Source of the DNA: Nocardia speluncae NBRC 108251
Lineage (GTDB): Bacteria; Actinomycetota; Actinomycetes; Mycobacteriales; Mycobacteriaceae
Reading direction: 5' to 3'
NCBI RefSeq assembly: GCF_001613245.1
Contig: NZ_BDBZ01000002.1
Span: forward strand, 620,001 to 684,000
Length of the DNA: 64,000 bases
The position numbers and the translations under genes were made by a program. The notes beneath the pieces were generated by a model, which did no database searches, had not been told where the DNA came from, and was given only the letters and a program-made list of their open reading frames with translations. Positions 42,109-51,860 of this stretch are shown here, piece by piece. Position 1 is the stretch's first letter, and each line of letters begins with the position of its first letter.

Positions 42109-42785
42109 TCCGGGTCGCGGTGGTCGACGATCAGCATCTGATCAGAGAAGGCCTGCGCGCGCTGTTGGCGCGCACCGCAGATATCGAGGTGGCGGGGCTG
42201 GCAGGTACGGGCGCGGAGGGGGTCGCCCTTGTCACCCGTACCCGGCCGGAGGTAGTACTCATGGATATCCGGATGCCCGGCGGTGACGGTCTCGACGCGA
42301 CCCGGCGGATCGTCGCCGACCCGGCATTGCGCCACGTCCAGGTTATTGTCCTCACGACTTTCGATACGGACGACAACATCCTCGAAGCGATGCGAGCCGG
42401 CGCGGCAGGATTCCTGTTGAAGGATATCGATCCCGATGAGTTGCGGGCGGCCGTGCGGACGGTCGCCACCGGGGAGGCACTGCTTTCGCCGGCCGTCACC
42501 CGCCGGGTGATGCGGGCTGCGGCGCAGGCCGCAGGGCCGAGTCTGCGGGCGGTAGCGCTGCTGGAGCGTCTGACCCCACGCGAGCGTGAGGTCCTGCTCG
42601 CGGTGGGGACGGGCCGATCCAATACCGAGATCGGCGCCGTCCTGCATATGAGCCCGGCCACGGCTCGGACCCATATCGGCCGGCTACTGGACAAGCTGGA
42701 GGCGCGCGGCCGCGCCGAGCTGGTGGCGATCGCCTACGAGACCGGGCTCATAGTGCCCGGTGGCCGGTCGATCTCAGGCGGCTGA
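42105..42785 (+). CDS. NarL/LuxR-type response regulator
   Basis: Cognate regulator of the upstream kinase. The receiver (1-120) has Asp8/Asp9 (VAVVDDQHLIREGL), phospho-acceptor Asp54 (VVLMDIRMPGGDG), and Lys106 (FLLKDIDPDE). The LuxR-type HTH lies at ~155-215 (LTPREREVLLAVGTGRSNTE, LHMSPATARTHIGRLLDKLE). Length 226. The 3' end overlaps the convergent B-4DMT gene by 12 bp, so the two 3' ends are antisense to each other. Confidence 0.95.
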   Translation: MIRVAVVDDQHLIREGLRALLARTADIEVAGLAGTGAEGVALVTRTRPEVVLMDIRMPGGDGLDATRRIVADPALRHVQVIVLTTFDTDDNILEAMRAGAAGFLLKDIDPDELRAAVRTVATGEALLSPAVTRRVMRAAAQAAGPSLRAVALLERLTPREREVLLAVGTGRSNTEIGAVLHMSPATARTHIGRLLDKLEARGRAELVAIAYETGLIVPGGRSISGG

Positions 42786-43259
42786 GCCGGCCGGCCGCAA
42801 TCCTGCGGTATCGGTCGTCCGGCCCTGTTCCCGGCGCGCCATCCGCCGGCCTACGGCCACGCCGACGAGCCCCGGGACGAAGATCAGCAAGAGGATGAAC
42901 GCAGAGGCGGCGGTCGCCTCGAAAAGCAGGCCGGCATCGCCGAGGTCGACCCGTGGAACAAAATCCAGCAGCCAGGACACTAGGCCGCAGCCGATACCGC
43001 CGACCACGGCGGCCTGCAACCACAGAATCGTCAGGTCCGCGCCGCGTTCCGGATTGGGGTTGGCTCGCCGATCCGCCCGGCCGTCCATCAGGCCCCACGC
43101 GACCGCGGCACCGATCAACACCACCAGGCAGAGCAGCCGCAGCCACACTCCGAAGGTCGGGACGAACCCTATCCCGAATCCGAGGAGTACCCGCAGCACG
43201 ACGGCCAGCCCACCGAGCGCCAGTGCCCGCAACAACCACGCAGTCATGCCGATCACCAT
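42774..43259 (-). CDS. B-4DMT family membrane protein
   Basis: A 161-residue membrane protein of the actinobacterial B-4DMT type. Four predicted helices: WLLRALALGGLAVVLRVLLG, WLRLLCLVVLIGAAVAWGLM, LWLQAAVVGGIGCGLVSWLL, FILLLIFVPGLVGVAVGRRM. The middle DGRADRRANPNPERGADLT loop and SWLLDFVPRVDLG are family features. Transport activity is presumed from the name only. Start at MVIGM or MTAW; the gene lies upstream of aroE on the same strand. Confidence 0.8.
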   Translation of the reverse strand: MVIGMTAWLLRALALGGLAVVLRVLLGFGIGFVPTFGVWLRLLCLVVLIGAAVAWGLMDGRADRRANPNPERGADLTILWLQAAVVGGIGCGLVSWLLDFVPRVDLGDAGLLFEATAASAFILLLIFVPGLVGVAVGRRMARREQGRTTDTAGLRPAGSAA

Positions 43260-43326
43260 AACCCGCTTTACCGCAAAGCTAGAACCGGTTACAGAATTTC
43301 GGTGACGAACGGCGACTCACCGGCGA

Positions 43327-44157
43327 TCAGCCCAGGTCGGACACTGCCGCCGCCATCTCCGCCCGCGGAGCGGGTTTCCCGGTGAACTGCTCGACCTGCC
43401 CGTAGGCCTGTTCGAGCAACATCTGCAGACCGCCGATCACGGTATGACCGGCCGCCGCCACAGCTTCCGCGAGAGGTGTCGGCCACGGGTCGTACAGGGC
43501 ATCGAGTACCACGGGAGCCGCCGCCACCGACCCGGAGATCGCGGCAGCCGCCTGATACGGGACAGTGCTGACCACCGCCCCGGCCGCGGCGCAGCGCCGG
43601 GCCAGCTCGGGTGCATCGAAGCCGATCACCTCTGTATCCGCCCCGAGTTGCGCGGCGAGTTCGCGCGCACCCGCTGCCCGGCCCGCATCGCGCGCCACGA
43701 TGGTCATCCGTCCGGCGCCGAGTCCGGTGAGCGCCAGCAGCGCCGGTCGAGCGGTCCCGCCGGCGCCGAGTACGACCGCTTCGGACAACCCGGTCACACC
43801 ACCGCCCCGCAGCGCACCCAGCACACCGTCCACGTCGGTACAGTCCGCCCGCCAGCCGGACTCGGTCCGGACCAGGGTGTTGGCCGAGCCGACGAGCACC
43901 GCGCGTTCGGTGCGTTCGTTCGCGTACGCCAGCGCGGCTTCCTTGCCCGGCATGGTCACCGAAAGACCGACCCATTCGGGGCCGAGTCCGTCCACCAGCC
44001 GCGGCAGCTCGGCGGCGGTGCATTCGATCCGGTCGTAGGACCAGTCGAGGCCTAGTGCCCGATAGGCGGCCAGATGCAGCTGTGGAGAGCGGGAATGGGT
44101 AATGGGGCTGCCGAGCACGGCCGCCCGCCGCACACCGGCACCCGATTCAGCGCCCAC
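43327..44157 (-). CDS. aroE: Shikimate dehydrogenase
   Basis: Reduces 3-dehydroshikimate with NADPH; 276 residues. The substrate site shows VLGSPITHSRSPQLHLAAYR, VTMPGKEAALAYA (catalytic Lys) and CTDVDGVLGAL (catalytic Asp; the usual Asn of NTD is Cys here). The NADP loop is VVLGAGGTARPALLAL. The GTG start overlaps mltG by 11 nt; a longer frame to 44421 is a shadow of mltG. Same alaS-ruvX-mltG-aroE order as in mycobacteria. Confidence 0.94.
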   Translation of the reverse strand: MGAESGAGVRRAAVLGSPITHSRSPQLHLAAYRALGLDWSYDRIECTAAELPRLVDGLGPEWVGLSVTMPGKEAALAYANERTERAVLVGSANTLVRTESGWRADCTDVDGVLGALRGGGVTGLSEAVVLGAGGTARPALLALTGLGAGRMTIVARDAGRAAGARELAAQLGADTEVIGFDAPELARRCAAAGAVVSTVPYQAAAAISGSVAAAPVVLDALYDPWPTPLAEAVAAAGHTVIGGLQMLLEQAYGQVEQFTGKPAPRAEMAAAVSDLG

Positions 44158-45631
44158 TGTCGAGAATCCCGCTTTCCAGCGCCAATTCGATGTTCTGCAA
44201 GTGCTCGCCGTAGCTCTCGGTGAACAGTGTGGTGCCTTCTTTGTCCACCGTGACGAAGTACAGCCAGTCACCCGGCTCGGGTTTCTCCATCGCCTCCAGC
44301 GCCCCGATCGAGGGGGCGGCGATGGGGGTGGCGGGCAACCCGGCCATGGCATAGGTGTTCCACGGTGTGGTCTGCGCGCGATCGGCGTCGGTCGTGGCGA
44401 CCTCGGTCTTGTCGAGCGCATAGTTGACTGTGGAATCGAACTGCAACGGCTGCCCGATCTCGAGCCGGTTGACGATCACTCGGGCCACTTTGCTCATATC
44501 CTGGGGCAGCGCTTCGCGTTCCACCAGTGAGGCCCCGATGAGCGTTTCGTAAGGGCTCAACCCGTTGGCGACCCCGGATTCGAGCACCCCGGTGGCCTCG
44601 TAGCTCGCGGCGCTTTCGCTGACCAGTTTTCGTAGGATCTCCTGAGCTGAGCTGTTGGGATCGAAATCCCAGCTACCCGCGGCGATCAACCCCTCGAGCT
44701 GACGCCGCCGGTCCGGTACCTGCCGGACCGCGTCCATCGCCCATTCCGGCACCCCGAGCACGGCCAGATCGCTACCGGCGCCGGCCTCTTCGAGTTGCTC
44801 GTAGGTAACGCACCGGCGTTCGGCGTCGGCGCCGAGACAACTGGCGGCGGCGATCTTGGTGTAGATGCCTTCCTTGCGGGCGCCGGTGTTCACATCGAGC
44901 TGATCGTGTAACTGCCGCCCCTCGGAAATCACCAGATTACCCACCCGGGCTTCCGGGGAAACAAGCGCCGCAACGGCGTCGCGCCCCGGACTCTGCTCGG
45001 GAATGGCGTAGTAGCCGGGCTGAATCGAACTCATACCCTCGTTCTGTACTGCCGCCTCGTAGAAGGCAGCCGAACTGGCGACCACACCGGCTTCTTCCAT
45101 GGTGGTGGCTATCTCGGTGGCGGTATCACCGGCCGCGACGTGGACGATCACCGGTGCGCCACCCGGACCGGCGAAATCCTCCGCCGGGGTGTAGCGGTTG
45201 ACAAGTTTGTACACACCGGCACCGAGGATCAGAACGAGGACCACCGCGCCGGCGGCCCAGAGCAGCTTGCGGCGTCGACCGCCCTGTTGTTCCCGGGCCC
45301 GGCGGGCCGCCGCCCGGCCACCACGGCGAGGTGCCGGGCGGGCGCGGGTGCGCGCCCGGGACCGGGGACGCGGTTCGGGCTCCGCGTCGTCGTAATCGTC
45401 CTCGTCGTCGATGTATTCGTCCTCGTCGACGTAGCGGGGAATGACCGCGGTGTCGTCGTCCTCGTAGGGGTCCCAGCCGGCATCCGGTTCATCGTCCCAC
45501 TCGGGATCGTCGGCTACCGGCGTGGCGGCCGACCGGCGGGACCGCTCCCAGGCCTTGTCGTCGCGGCGGTATCGCCGCTCCGCCTCACGCTGCCGGAATC
45601 GCGCCTCCGCCTGCGCCCACCGATCCGTCAT
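44147..45631 (-). CDS. mltG: Endolytic murein transglycosylase
   Basis: Cuts nascent peptidoglycan strands outside the membrane. The 494 residues comprise a long cytoplasmic N-terminus (acidic DEDEYIDDEDDYDDAEPEP, then Arg/Ala-rich), one membrane helix (residues ~123-143) and an external YceG domain with LysM-like start. The catalytic region reads LIGASLVEREALPQDMSKVA (Glu) and RLEIGQPLQFDSTVNYAL. It overlaps ruvX by 4 nt and aroE by 11 nt. Confidence 0.95.
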   Translation of the reverse strand: MTDRWAQAEARFRQREAERRYRRDDKAWERSRRSAATPVADDPEWDDEPDAGWDPYEDDDTAVIPRYVDEDEYIDDEDDYDDAEPEPRPRSRARTRARPAPRRGGRAAARRAREQQGGRRRKLLWAAGAVVLVLILGAGVYKLVNRYTPAEDFAGPGGAPVIVHVAAGDTATEIATTMEEAGVVASSAAFYEAAVQNEGMSSIQPGYYAIPEQSPGRDAVAALVSPEARVGNLVISEGRQLHDQLDVNTGARKEGIYTKIAAASCLGADAERRCVTYEQLEEAGAGSDLAVLGVPEWAMDAVRQVPDRRRQLEGLIAAGSWDFDPNSSAQEILRKLVSESAASYEATGVLESGVANGLSPYETLIGASLVEREALPQDMSKVARVIVNRLEIGQPLQFDSTVNYALDKTEVATTDADRAQTTPWNTYAMAGLPATPIAAPSIGALEAMEKPEPGDWLYFVTVDKEGTTLFTESYGEHLQNIELALESGILDSGR

Positions 45632-46233
45632 TCATCGTCTCCGAACAACGCGGTCCGTTCCGCGTCCTCGGCCGACCTCATCATCGAACTCCGTTCGTCC
45701 AACCAGCTCTGCAGGATCGAAACAGCAGCCGCCTGGTCGATCACCTGCCGCTGTCCACGTGCTCGGACACCGCTGTCCCGCAGAGCGCGTGCAGCAGACA
45801 CCGTAGTCAAACGTTCGTCAGAAAGGCGGATCGGCACTTCGGGCAGCGAGTCGCGCAACCTTCCGGCGAACTCGACGGCCAGCCGTGCCGCGGTCCCGCT
45901 TTCGCCGCGCAGCGTGCGCGGCAGCCCGACGATGATCTCCACCGCCTCGTATTCTGCCGCGATCGCGGCGATCCGCGCGATATCCGCGCCGGGGGCGGGC
46001 TTTCCCGTCGCATCGCGGGTGGCAGGACCTCCGGATGTGCGTCCGGACCGACGGCCCGGTGAGCCCGCCCGTGGCACGGTCTCCACCGGGGTGGCCAGAA
46101 CACCGTCGGGGTCACTGGCCGCGACCCCGATCCGGACACTGCCCACGTCGATGGCCAGCCGCCGGCCGCGGCCGGGGTCGGAATCAGGGTGCGGCCGGTC
46201 GACCGGGGTGTCCGCACCGGAACCAGCCGCCAT
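45628..46233 (-). CDS. ruvX: Putative pre-16S rRNA nuclease / Holliday junction resolvase-like (YqgF)
   Basis: RNase H-fold protein implicated in 16S rRNA 5' processing. The active-site strand RRLAIDVGSVRIGVAASDPD holds the first Asp, followed by VEIIVGLPRTLRGESG, RLSDERLTTVSAARAL (Glu) and VIDQAAAVSILQSWLDE (Asp). Length is 201 against ~140-170 usual, due to a ~25-residue Gly/Arg/Ser/Pro-rich insertion (about residues 55-80) and a loose N-terminus. It overlaps alaS by 1 nt and mltG by 4 nt. Confidence 0.93.
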   Translation of the reverse strand: MAAGSGADTPVDRPHPDSDPGRGRRLAIDVGSVRIGVAASDPDGVLATPVETVPRAGSPGRRSGRTSGGPATRDATGKPAPGADIARIAAIAAEYEAVEIIVGLPRTLRGESGTAARLAVEFAGRLRDSLPEVPIRLSDERLTTVSAARALRDSGVRARGQRQVIDQAAAVSILQSWLDERSSMMRSAEDAERTALFGDDE

Positions 46234-48911
46234 CAGCCGGCGTGTGCGCCGATATGGTTCCGGACCGCCGCCAGGCCCGCCTCGATACCCGACGGGTCCG
46301 AACCCGCACCCTGAGCCATTTCCGGCTTACCTCCACCGCGGCCGGAGATACTCGGACCGAAGACACCGACCAGCGCACCGGCGGCGAAACCCAGTTCCTG
46401 GGCCGCCTTGTTCACGGTCACGACGAACGGCACTTTATCCTCGTTATTTCCGAGCAACACCACGATGGCGGGCGTGGAGCCCAACCGGCCGCGGATATCG
46501 GTGGCCAGGGTGCGCAGATCACCGGCCGCCACACCTTCCGGCGCGGCCGCGGCCACGAGCAGGACTTCACCGATCCGATGCGCCGCATCGGCATACGAGC
46601 CGGCCGAGGAAAGCACCGCGGCGACCTTGGTCCGTTCGAGTTCCTTCTCGGCGGCCTTGAGCCGGTCCACGAGCTGCTCCACCCGTCCCGGAACTTCGCC
46701 GGAGGGCACCTTCAGCATGGATGCGACGCCGGCCAGCAGGGCCCGCTCCTTCGCCAGATGCCGGTAGGAGTCCAGTCCGACGAACGCTTCCACACGACGC
46801 ACACCCGAACCGACCGACGATTCGCCGAGCAGGGTGATCGGGCCGATCTGCGAGGAATGCCCCACGTGGGTGCCACCGCACAGCTCCATGGAGAACGGTC
46901 CACCCATCTCCACTACTCGCACGCGGTCACCGTAGTTCTCTCCGAATAGGGCCAGCGCCCCCATTTCGCGAGCCTTGGGCAGATCGGTGACGAAGGTGTT
47001 CACCGGGTAGTCGGCGCCGACACCGTCGTTGGACACCGCTTCGATATCGGCCTTCTGCCGTTCGGAGAGTTGCCCCTGCCAATTGAAATCGAATCGCAGA
47101 TACCCGGGTTTGTTCATCGAACCGGCCTGTACCGCGTTGGGGCCGAGGATCTGCCGTAGCGCGGCATGCACCATATGGGTGCCGGAATGCCCCTGAGTGG
47201 CGCCGCGCCGCCAGGCGGGATCCACCTGGGCGAGCACCACATCACCTTCGGTGATCTGCCCCTGATCCACTGTGCACCGGTGCACCCAGAGCTTTTTCGC
47301 GATCTTCTGCACATCGTTGACCGTGAGTTTGGTGCCGGCCGCGGTGATCGTGCCGCGATCGGCGATCTGACCGCCCGATTCAGCGTAGAGAGGGCTGCGG
47401 TCCAGGATCACCTCGATATCGGTGCCGGCGACCGCGGTCGGGACCCGGACGCCGTCGCCGATGAGCGCGAGCACCTGCGCCTCGGAGGTCAGCTCGTCGA
47501 AACCGGTGAATTCGGTATCACCCCGGTCGACCAGTTCCTTGTAGACCGACAGGTCGGCGTGGGCGTGCTTACGGGCGTGCGCATCTTCCTTGGCTCGCTG
47601 CCGCTGTTCGGCCATCAGCGACCGGAACCCCGCCTCGTCGACGGACAACCCGGCTTCGGACGCCATCTCGAGTGTGAGGTCGATCGGGAAACCGTAGGTG
47701 TCGTGCAGGGTGAAGGCGTCGGCTCCGGAGATTCTGCCGGTCTTGCCGGCCGGGGTGGCCGCCATGACTTCCTCGACGGTTTCGTCGAACAGTCGCGACC
47801 CGGTGGCCAGCGTCTTACGGAAGGCCGTCTCCTCCCCGACCGCGACCGTTTCGATCCGCGCGAAATCCGTGGCCAGTTCGGGGTACGACGGCGCCATCTG
47901 CTCGCTCACGACCCGCACGAACTGGCTCATCACCGGTTGCTCGGCGCCCAGCAGCCTGGCCGAACGCACGATCCGGCGCAGCAGCCGCCGCAGCACGTAA
48001 CCGCGGCCGTCGTTGCCCGGGTTGACGCCGTCGGCGATCAGCATGGCGGAGGTGCGCGCATGGTCGGCGATCACCCGGAAGCGCACATCGTCGACGTGTT
48101 CGACACCGTAGGACCGGCCGGTGAGTTCTTCGGCCTTGACGATGATGGGGCGCAGCAGATCGGTTTCGTACACGTTGTCGACGCCTTGGAGCAGCAGCGC
48201 GATGCGCTCGATACCCATTCCGGTGTCGATGTTCTTCTTGGGCAGCACGCCCACCGGCGGATGCCCGAGCTTGGGGCTCAGTTCACCGCGGATGTCCTGC
48301 ATGAAGACGAGATTCCAGATCTCCAGGTAGCGGTCCTCGTCGGCAACCGGTCCGCCGTCGCGCCCGTATTCGGGACCGCGGTCGTAGTAGATCTCGGAGC
48401 AGGGCCCGCCGGGACCGGGCACGCCCATATCCCAGTAATTGTCCTTGCCGTCGCGGAATTGGATCCGCTCATCGGGGATGCCGGCCACCTTGCGCCACAA
48501 CTCGGCGGCCTCCGGATCGGCCTCGTAGGCGGTGACCCAGATACGCCCGGGATCGAACCCGTAGCCGCCGTCTTCCTGCGATTTGGTGATCAGTTCCCAG
48601 GCGAAGCGGATCGCGTCTTCCTTGAAGTAATCGCCGAAGGAGAAATTACCGGCCATCTGGAAGAAGGTGTTGTGCCGTGTGGTGACGCCCACTTCCTCGA
48701 TGTCACCGGTGCGCACGCATTTCTGCACACTGGTCGCACGCGAATACGGCGGCGTCTGCTGACCGAGGAAATACGGTTTGAACTGCACCATGCCCGCGTT
48801 CACGAACAGCAGGTTCGGGTCGTCGAGAATCAGCGATGCACTGGGCACCTCCGTATGCCCGGCACGAACGAAATGGTCCAGGAATCGCCGTCTGATCTCG
48901 TGGGTCTGCAC
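46233..48911 (-). CDS. alaS: Alanyl-tRNA synthetase
   Basis: The 892-residue enzyme is complete. The class II catalytic core starts [20 protein letters not shown], with [20 protein letters not shown] and [16 protein letters not shown]. The editing domain has [16 protein letters not shown] and the [13 protein letters not shown] zinc site. The C-terminal C-Ala domain ends with [15 protein letters not shown]. No T-box-like leader was noticed in the 36 bp upstream. Its stop overlaps the ruvX ATG by one base. Confidence 0.98.
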   Translation of the reverse strand: MQTHEIRRRFLDHFVRAGHTEVPSASLILDDPNLLFVNAGMVQFKPYFLGQQTPPYSRATSVQKCVRTGDIEEVGVTTRHNTFFQMAGNFSFGDYFKEDAIRFAWELITKSQEDGGYGFDPGRIWVTAYEADPEAAELWRKVAGIPDERIQFRDGKDNYWDMGVPGPGGPCSEIYYDRGPEYGRDGGPVADEDRYLEIWNLVFMQDIRGELSPKLGHPPVGVLPKKNIDTGMGIERIALLLQGVDNVYETDLLRPIIVKAEELTGRSYGVEHVDDVRFRVIADHARTSAMLIADGVNPGNDGRGYVLRRLLRRIVRSARLLGAEQPVMSQFVRVVSEQMAPSYPELATDFARIETVAVGEETAFRKTLATGSRLFDETVEEVMAATPAGKTGRISGADAFTLHDTYGFPIDLTLEMASEAGLSVDEAGFRSLMAEQRQRAKEDAHARKHAHADLSVYKELVDRGDTEFTGFDELTSEAQVLALIGDGVRVPTAVAGTDIEVILDRSPLYAESGGQIADRGTITAAGTKLTVNDVQKIAKKLWVHRCTVDQGQITEGDVVLAQVDPAWRRGATQGHSGTHMVHAALRQILGPNAVQAGSMNKPGYLRFDFNWQGQLSERQKADIEAVSNDGVGADYPVNTFVTDLPKAREMGALALFGENYGDRVRVVEMGGPFSMELCGGTHVGHSSQIGPITLLGESSVGSGVRRVEAFVGLDSYRHLAKERALLAGVASMLKVPSGEVPGRVEQLVDRLKAAEKELERTKVAAVLSSAGSYADAAHRIGEVLLVAAAAPEGVAAGDLRTLATDIRGRLGSTPAIVVLLGNNEDKVPFVVTVNKAAQELGFAAGALVGVFGPSISGRGGGKPEMAQGAGSDPSGIEAGLAAVRNHIGAHAG

Positions 48912-48947
48912 AGATATCCAGCCTACCGGGGCGGTGCACGTGAATTA

Positions 48948-50372
48948 TCACCGAGCCGGGTTAGGCGTACCACCCTCGGTTGCGGCGGGCTGAGCCCTGC
49001 TGCGTCCGTTCGGGGTCCGCAGACCGCGGACTATCCGGCGCAGGGCACTCACCCGGGGGCCCACGGTCCGCTCGTTGCCGTGGCCGGTCGGGTGGTAGTA
49101 ATCCACCCCGACCAGTTCGTCCGGCGGGTACTGCTGGGCGAGCACGCCGTCCGGGTCGTCGTGCGGGTACCGGTAGCCCTGCGCGTTACCGAGCGCCGCG
49201 GCGCCGGAGTAGTGGCCGTCGCGCAGATGCGGCGGCACCGCGCCCGCCTTGCCGGCCGCGACATCGGCCATGGCCGCGCCGATCGCCGCCACCACGGCGC
49301 CCGATTTCGGGGCCGTGGTGAGATGGATCGTGGCCTGGGCCAGTGCCAGCCGGGCCTCCGGCAAACCGACGAGTTGCACCACCTGCGCCGCGGCCGTAGC
49401 GGTCTGCAATGCGCTGGGGTCCGCCATCCCGATGTCTTCGCTGGCGTGGATCATCAGGCGCCGGGCGATGAAGCGCGGATCCTCCCCCGCGGTCAGCATC
49501 CGGGCGAGGTAGTGCAGGGCGGCATCCACATCGGAGCCACGAATGGATTTGATGAACGCGCTGATCACGTCGTAGTGCTGGTCACCGGCCCGGTCGTAGC
49601 GGACGGCGGCCTTGTCCACGCTGGCAGCGACCAGCTCGAGGTCGATCACGCCGTCGAGCGAAGATCCCGCGGAGGCCTCCAGTGCGGTGAGCGCGCGACG
49701 GGCATCACCCCCGGCGATCCGGACGATATGGTCGATCGCCTCGTCGGTGACGGTGAACTGCTCGCCCAGCCCGCGGGGGTCGGCGAGGGCGCGGGTGAGC
49801 ACGGTGCAGATATCGCCGGCCGTCAGCGAATGCAGCTGGAGCACCAGCGACCGGGACAGCAGCGGCGCGACCACGGAGAACGACGGGTTCTCCGTGGTCG
49901 CACCCACCAGCAGCACGATCCGATTCTCGACCGCGGCCAGCAGCGCGTCCTGCTGAGTTTTGGAGAACCGGTGCACCTCGTCGATGAACAGCACGGTCTG
50001 TTCACCCGCGGTCAGCCGCCGCCGGGCCACCTCGATCACCGCGCGCACCTCCTTGACGCCCGCCGACAATGCGGACAGCGCCTCGAACCGGCGCCCGGTG
50101 GCGTGGGAGATCAGTGAAGCCAGGGTGGTCTTCCCGGTTCCCGGCGGCCCGTAGAGCAGAACCGACGCCGCCCCCGAGCCTTCGACGAGACGACGCAGCG
50201 GTGAGCCCGGACCGAGGAGATGCTGTTGCCCGACCACCTCGTCCAGGGAGGCGGGCCGCATCCGAACCGCCAGTGGTGCGCGGGTGTCGCCGATCCGCGC
50301 GGCCTGATCCAGCGCGGCGAAATCCGGTGCGCCCGGCCCCGCACCGGGCATATCGAACAGACCGTCACTCAT
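48948..50372 (-). CDS. rarA: Replication-associated recombination protein A (RarA/MgsA AAA+ ATPase)
   Basis: Clamp-loader-like ATPase acting at stalled forks. The 474 residues include [16 protein letters not shown], Walker [18 protein letters not shown], Walker [21 protein letters not shown], sensor region [20 protein letters not shown], and the C-terminal domain ([33 protein letters not shown]). A Pro/Arg tail ends the protein. Its ATG overlaps the end of a 27-codon ORF contained in the dispersed repeat, suggesting coupled translation. Confidence 0.95.
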   Translation of the reverse strand: MSDGLFDMPGAGPGAPDFAALDQAARIGDTRAPLAVRMRPASLDEVVGQQHLLGPGSPLRRLVEGSGAASVLLYGPPGTGKTTLASLISHATGRRFEALSALSAGVKEVRAVIEVARRRLTAGEQTVLFIDEVHRFSKTQQDALLAAVENRIVLLVGATTENPSFSVVAPLLSRSLVLQLHSLTAGDICTVLTRALADPRGLGEQFTVTDEAIDHIVRIAGGDARRALTALEASAGSSLDGVIDLELVAASVDKAAVRYDRAGDQHYDVISAFIKSIRGSDVDAALHYLARMLTAGEDPRFIARRLMIHASEDIGMADPSALQTATAAAQVVQLVGLPEARLALAQATIHLTTAPKSGAVVAAIGAAMADVAAGKAGAVPPHLRDGHYSGAAALGNAQGYRYPHDDPDGVLAQQYPPDELVGVDYYHPTGHGNERTVGPRVSALRRIVRGLRTPNGRSRAQPAATEGGTPNPAR

Positions 50373-50448
50373 GCCGTATCCCTTTGGGGCTCGACCGAGG
50401 CCCTCCGTGGGGACGTTTCGCTACCGCCTCCCGGCCTGACGCACTCAT
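50365..50448 (-). CDS. 27-codon upstream ORF in the dispersed repeat, overlapping the rarA start
   Basis: ATG-initiated ORF encoding a 27-residue basic peptide beginning [17 protein letters not shown]. The TGA stop lies in ATGAGTGA, so it overlaps the rarA ATG by 8 nt, a standard arrangement for translational coupling. The first 17 residues match the peptides encoded by the two repeat copies at the start of pyrC. No ribosome binding site stands out upstream. Whether it is translated is unknown. Confidence 0.4.
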   Translation of the reverse strand: MSASGREAVAKRPHGGPRSSPKGIRHE

Positions 50449-50450
50449 GC
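50399..50450 (-). repeat. Dispersed translated repeat, copy C (upstream of rarA)
   Basis: About 52 bp, diverged from copies A and B but with the same framework: GAGTGCGTCAGG, a GGGAGG core, CACGGAGGGCC. It lies 27 nt upstream of the rarA start and in the same orientation to the downstream gene as the pyrC copies. Confidence 0.75.
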
Positions 50451-50502
50451 CTGCGACCGTACCGCCCGCCGCCGACACCTGGCCCGGGGTGGACTCCGGG
50501 TA

Positions 50503-51669
50503 TCAGCTCAGATGTTCGTCGAGGAGCGCGCAGACGCCCTCGGCGAAATCGCCGACCGCGTCGTTACCGAGGCACCGCGCGTCCTCGGCCAGGCCGGCCC
50601 ACCGGTTGAGCAGGGCATCCGATCGCGGCACCGACAGCCCGTGTTCGCGGGCCGCCGCGATCCGGGTGTGATCCGCGGGCAGGAACCAGTACGTACTGAG
50701 CCACACCCAGATCAGCCGCGCCTCGAGAATCTTCTCGGCAAGGAGGTCGTCATCGGCGAGGGCCGGCCATACGCCGACGACCTCGGCCCGCCACGCCTCC
50801 ACCATCTGGGTGCCCAGTTCGCGAGACAGCTCGATATCGCACAGGCAGCCGGGGAAGGACACCAGCGCGTAGGCGATATCGAGGGTGGCGTCGCGGAAGC
50901 CGCCCCATTCGTAGTCGAGGATGCGGGCACCCTCGTCGTTGATGATCACGTTGTCCGGACACAGGTCCGAGGGGCTGAACGCCCGGAACCGGCCGCCGCC
51001 GAACAGGCGGGCCGCGTGGGCGACCTGGTCGGCCACCTCGTCGGGTACCTCGATACCGAGTTCGCGCCGCAGCAGGGCAGGCACCTCGGTGACAGCGGCC
51101 TCGGACTGCTGGGCGATACCGTCCACCCGGTGCAGTACATCGACCCGGCGAAGCAGGGCGACGAAATCGAGTTCACGGCCGACCGTGGCAGCATGCATCC
51201 GGCCGAGCGCCTGCGCGAACGCCATCATCGCGTTCTGAGCGGCCGGTTCGGCACCGGAGCGCAGCACATCGGTGAGTTTGGTGTTCTCGCCCAGATCGCT
51301 GAGCACGAGCAACCGGTCGGGCAGGCTGTGCGCGATCAGGTAGGCGCCCGGACGCTCGCCCCGGCTCAGCGCGGTGGTGAACTGGTAGGACACCGCTTCC
51401 CGGAGGAAGGCCGAATCGACGCTGGCGACACCCGGCATGATCGTCACGTTCTTGGGGTCCGCGACGGAACCGCGCACCTGCTTGACGATCAAGGTGCGAG
51501 GTAGGGAGAAAGCGTTCTCGGCGACCCGGACCCGTAGGACGGTCGTCCGTCCGCTGCCACTGAGTTCAGCGGGGTCGCTCAGCTTCACCGGAGCACCCAT
51601 TCGCTTTGTGAGCAACTGCTGCGCTGCGGATACGACTTCGGTGGCTCGTTCGGCCAGTAGTGCAGTCAT
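50503..51669 (-). CDS. Aminoglycoside phosphotransferase-like kinase
   Basis: A 388-residue protein kinase-like fold. The ATP-binding lobe has TTVLRVRVAENAFSLPRTLI with VKQVRG (Lys). The catalytic loop reads FRAFSPSDLCPDNVIIND, with Asp and Asn in place but the usual His/Gly before Asp replaced, and the metal loop is ARILDYEWGGFRDATLDIAY. Similar proteins are widespread in actinobacteria, and substrates are mostly unknown; antibiotic resistance should not be assumed. Divergent from the gene at 51861. Confidence 0.82.
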   Translation of the reverse strand: MTALLAERATEVVSAAQQLLTKRMGAPVKLSDPAELSGSGRTTVLRVRVAENAFSLPRTLIVKQVRGSVADPKNVTIMPGVASVDSAFLREAVSYQFTTALSRGERPGAYLIAHSLPDRLLVLSDLGENTKLTDVLRSGAEPAAQNAMMAFAQALGRMHAATVGRELDFVALLRRVDVLHRVDGIAQQSEAAVTEVPALLRRELGIEVPDEVADQVAHAARLFGGGRFRAFSPSDLCPDNVIINDEGARILDYEWGGFRDATLDIAYALVSFPGCLCDIELSRELGTQMVEAWRAEVVGVWPALADDDLLAEKILEARLIWVWLSTYWFLPADHTRIAAAREHGLSVPRSDALLNRWAGLAEDARCLGNDAVGDFAEGVCALLDEHLS

Positions 51670-51860
51670 CGCATCTCAAGTTACTCGCATTCGGTCACTT
51701 CTAGCGAGCGGTTACACAACCTTTCCGTGTCGTCCGGCGTGTCAGGCATGTTCCCCGGCGCATCTGCCGCCTGCTTGACAGCGCTGCGCAGGTCGGGTTT
51801 TCTCGATCTGAACTGCTGTGCGCCACACCGGAAACCCGTCCCGCCGAAAGGTATGCCAGC

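Noticed and set aside
47166..50117. A 983-residue plus-strand ORF opposite alaS and rarA
   Set aside because: Antisense shadow of two clear housekeeping genes; no motifs.
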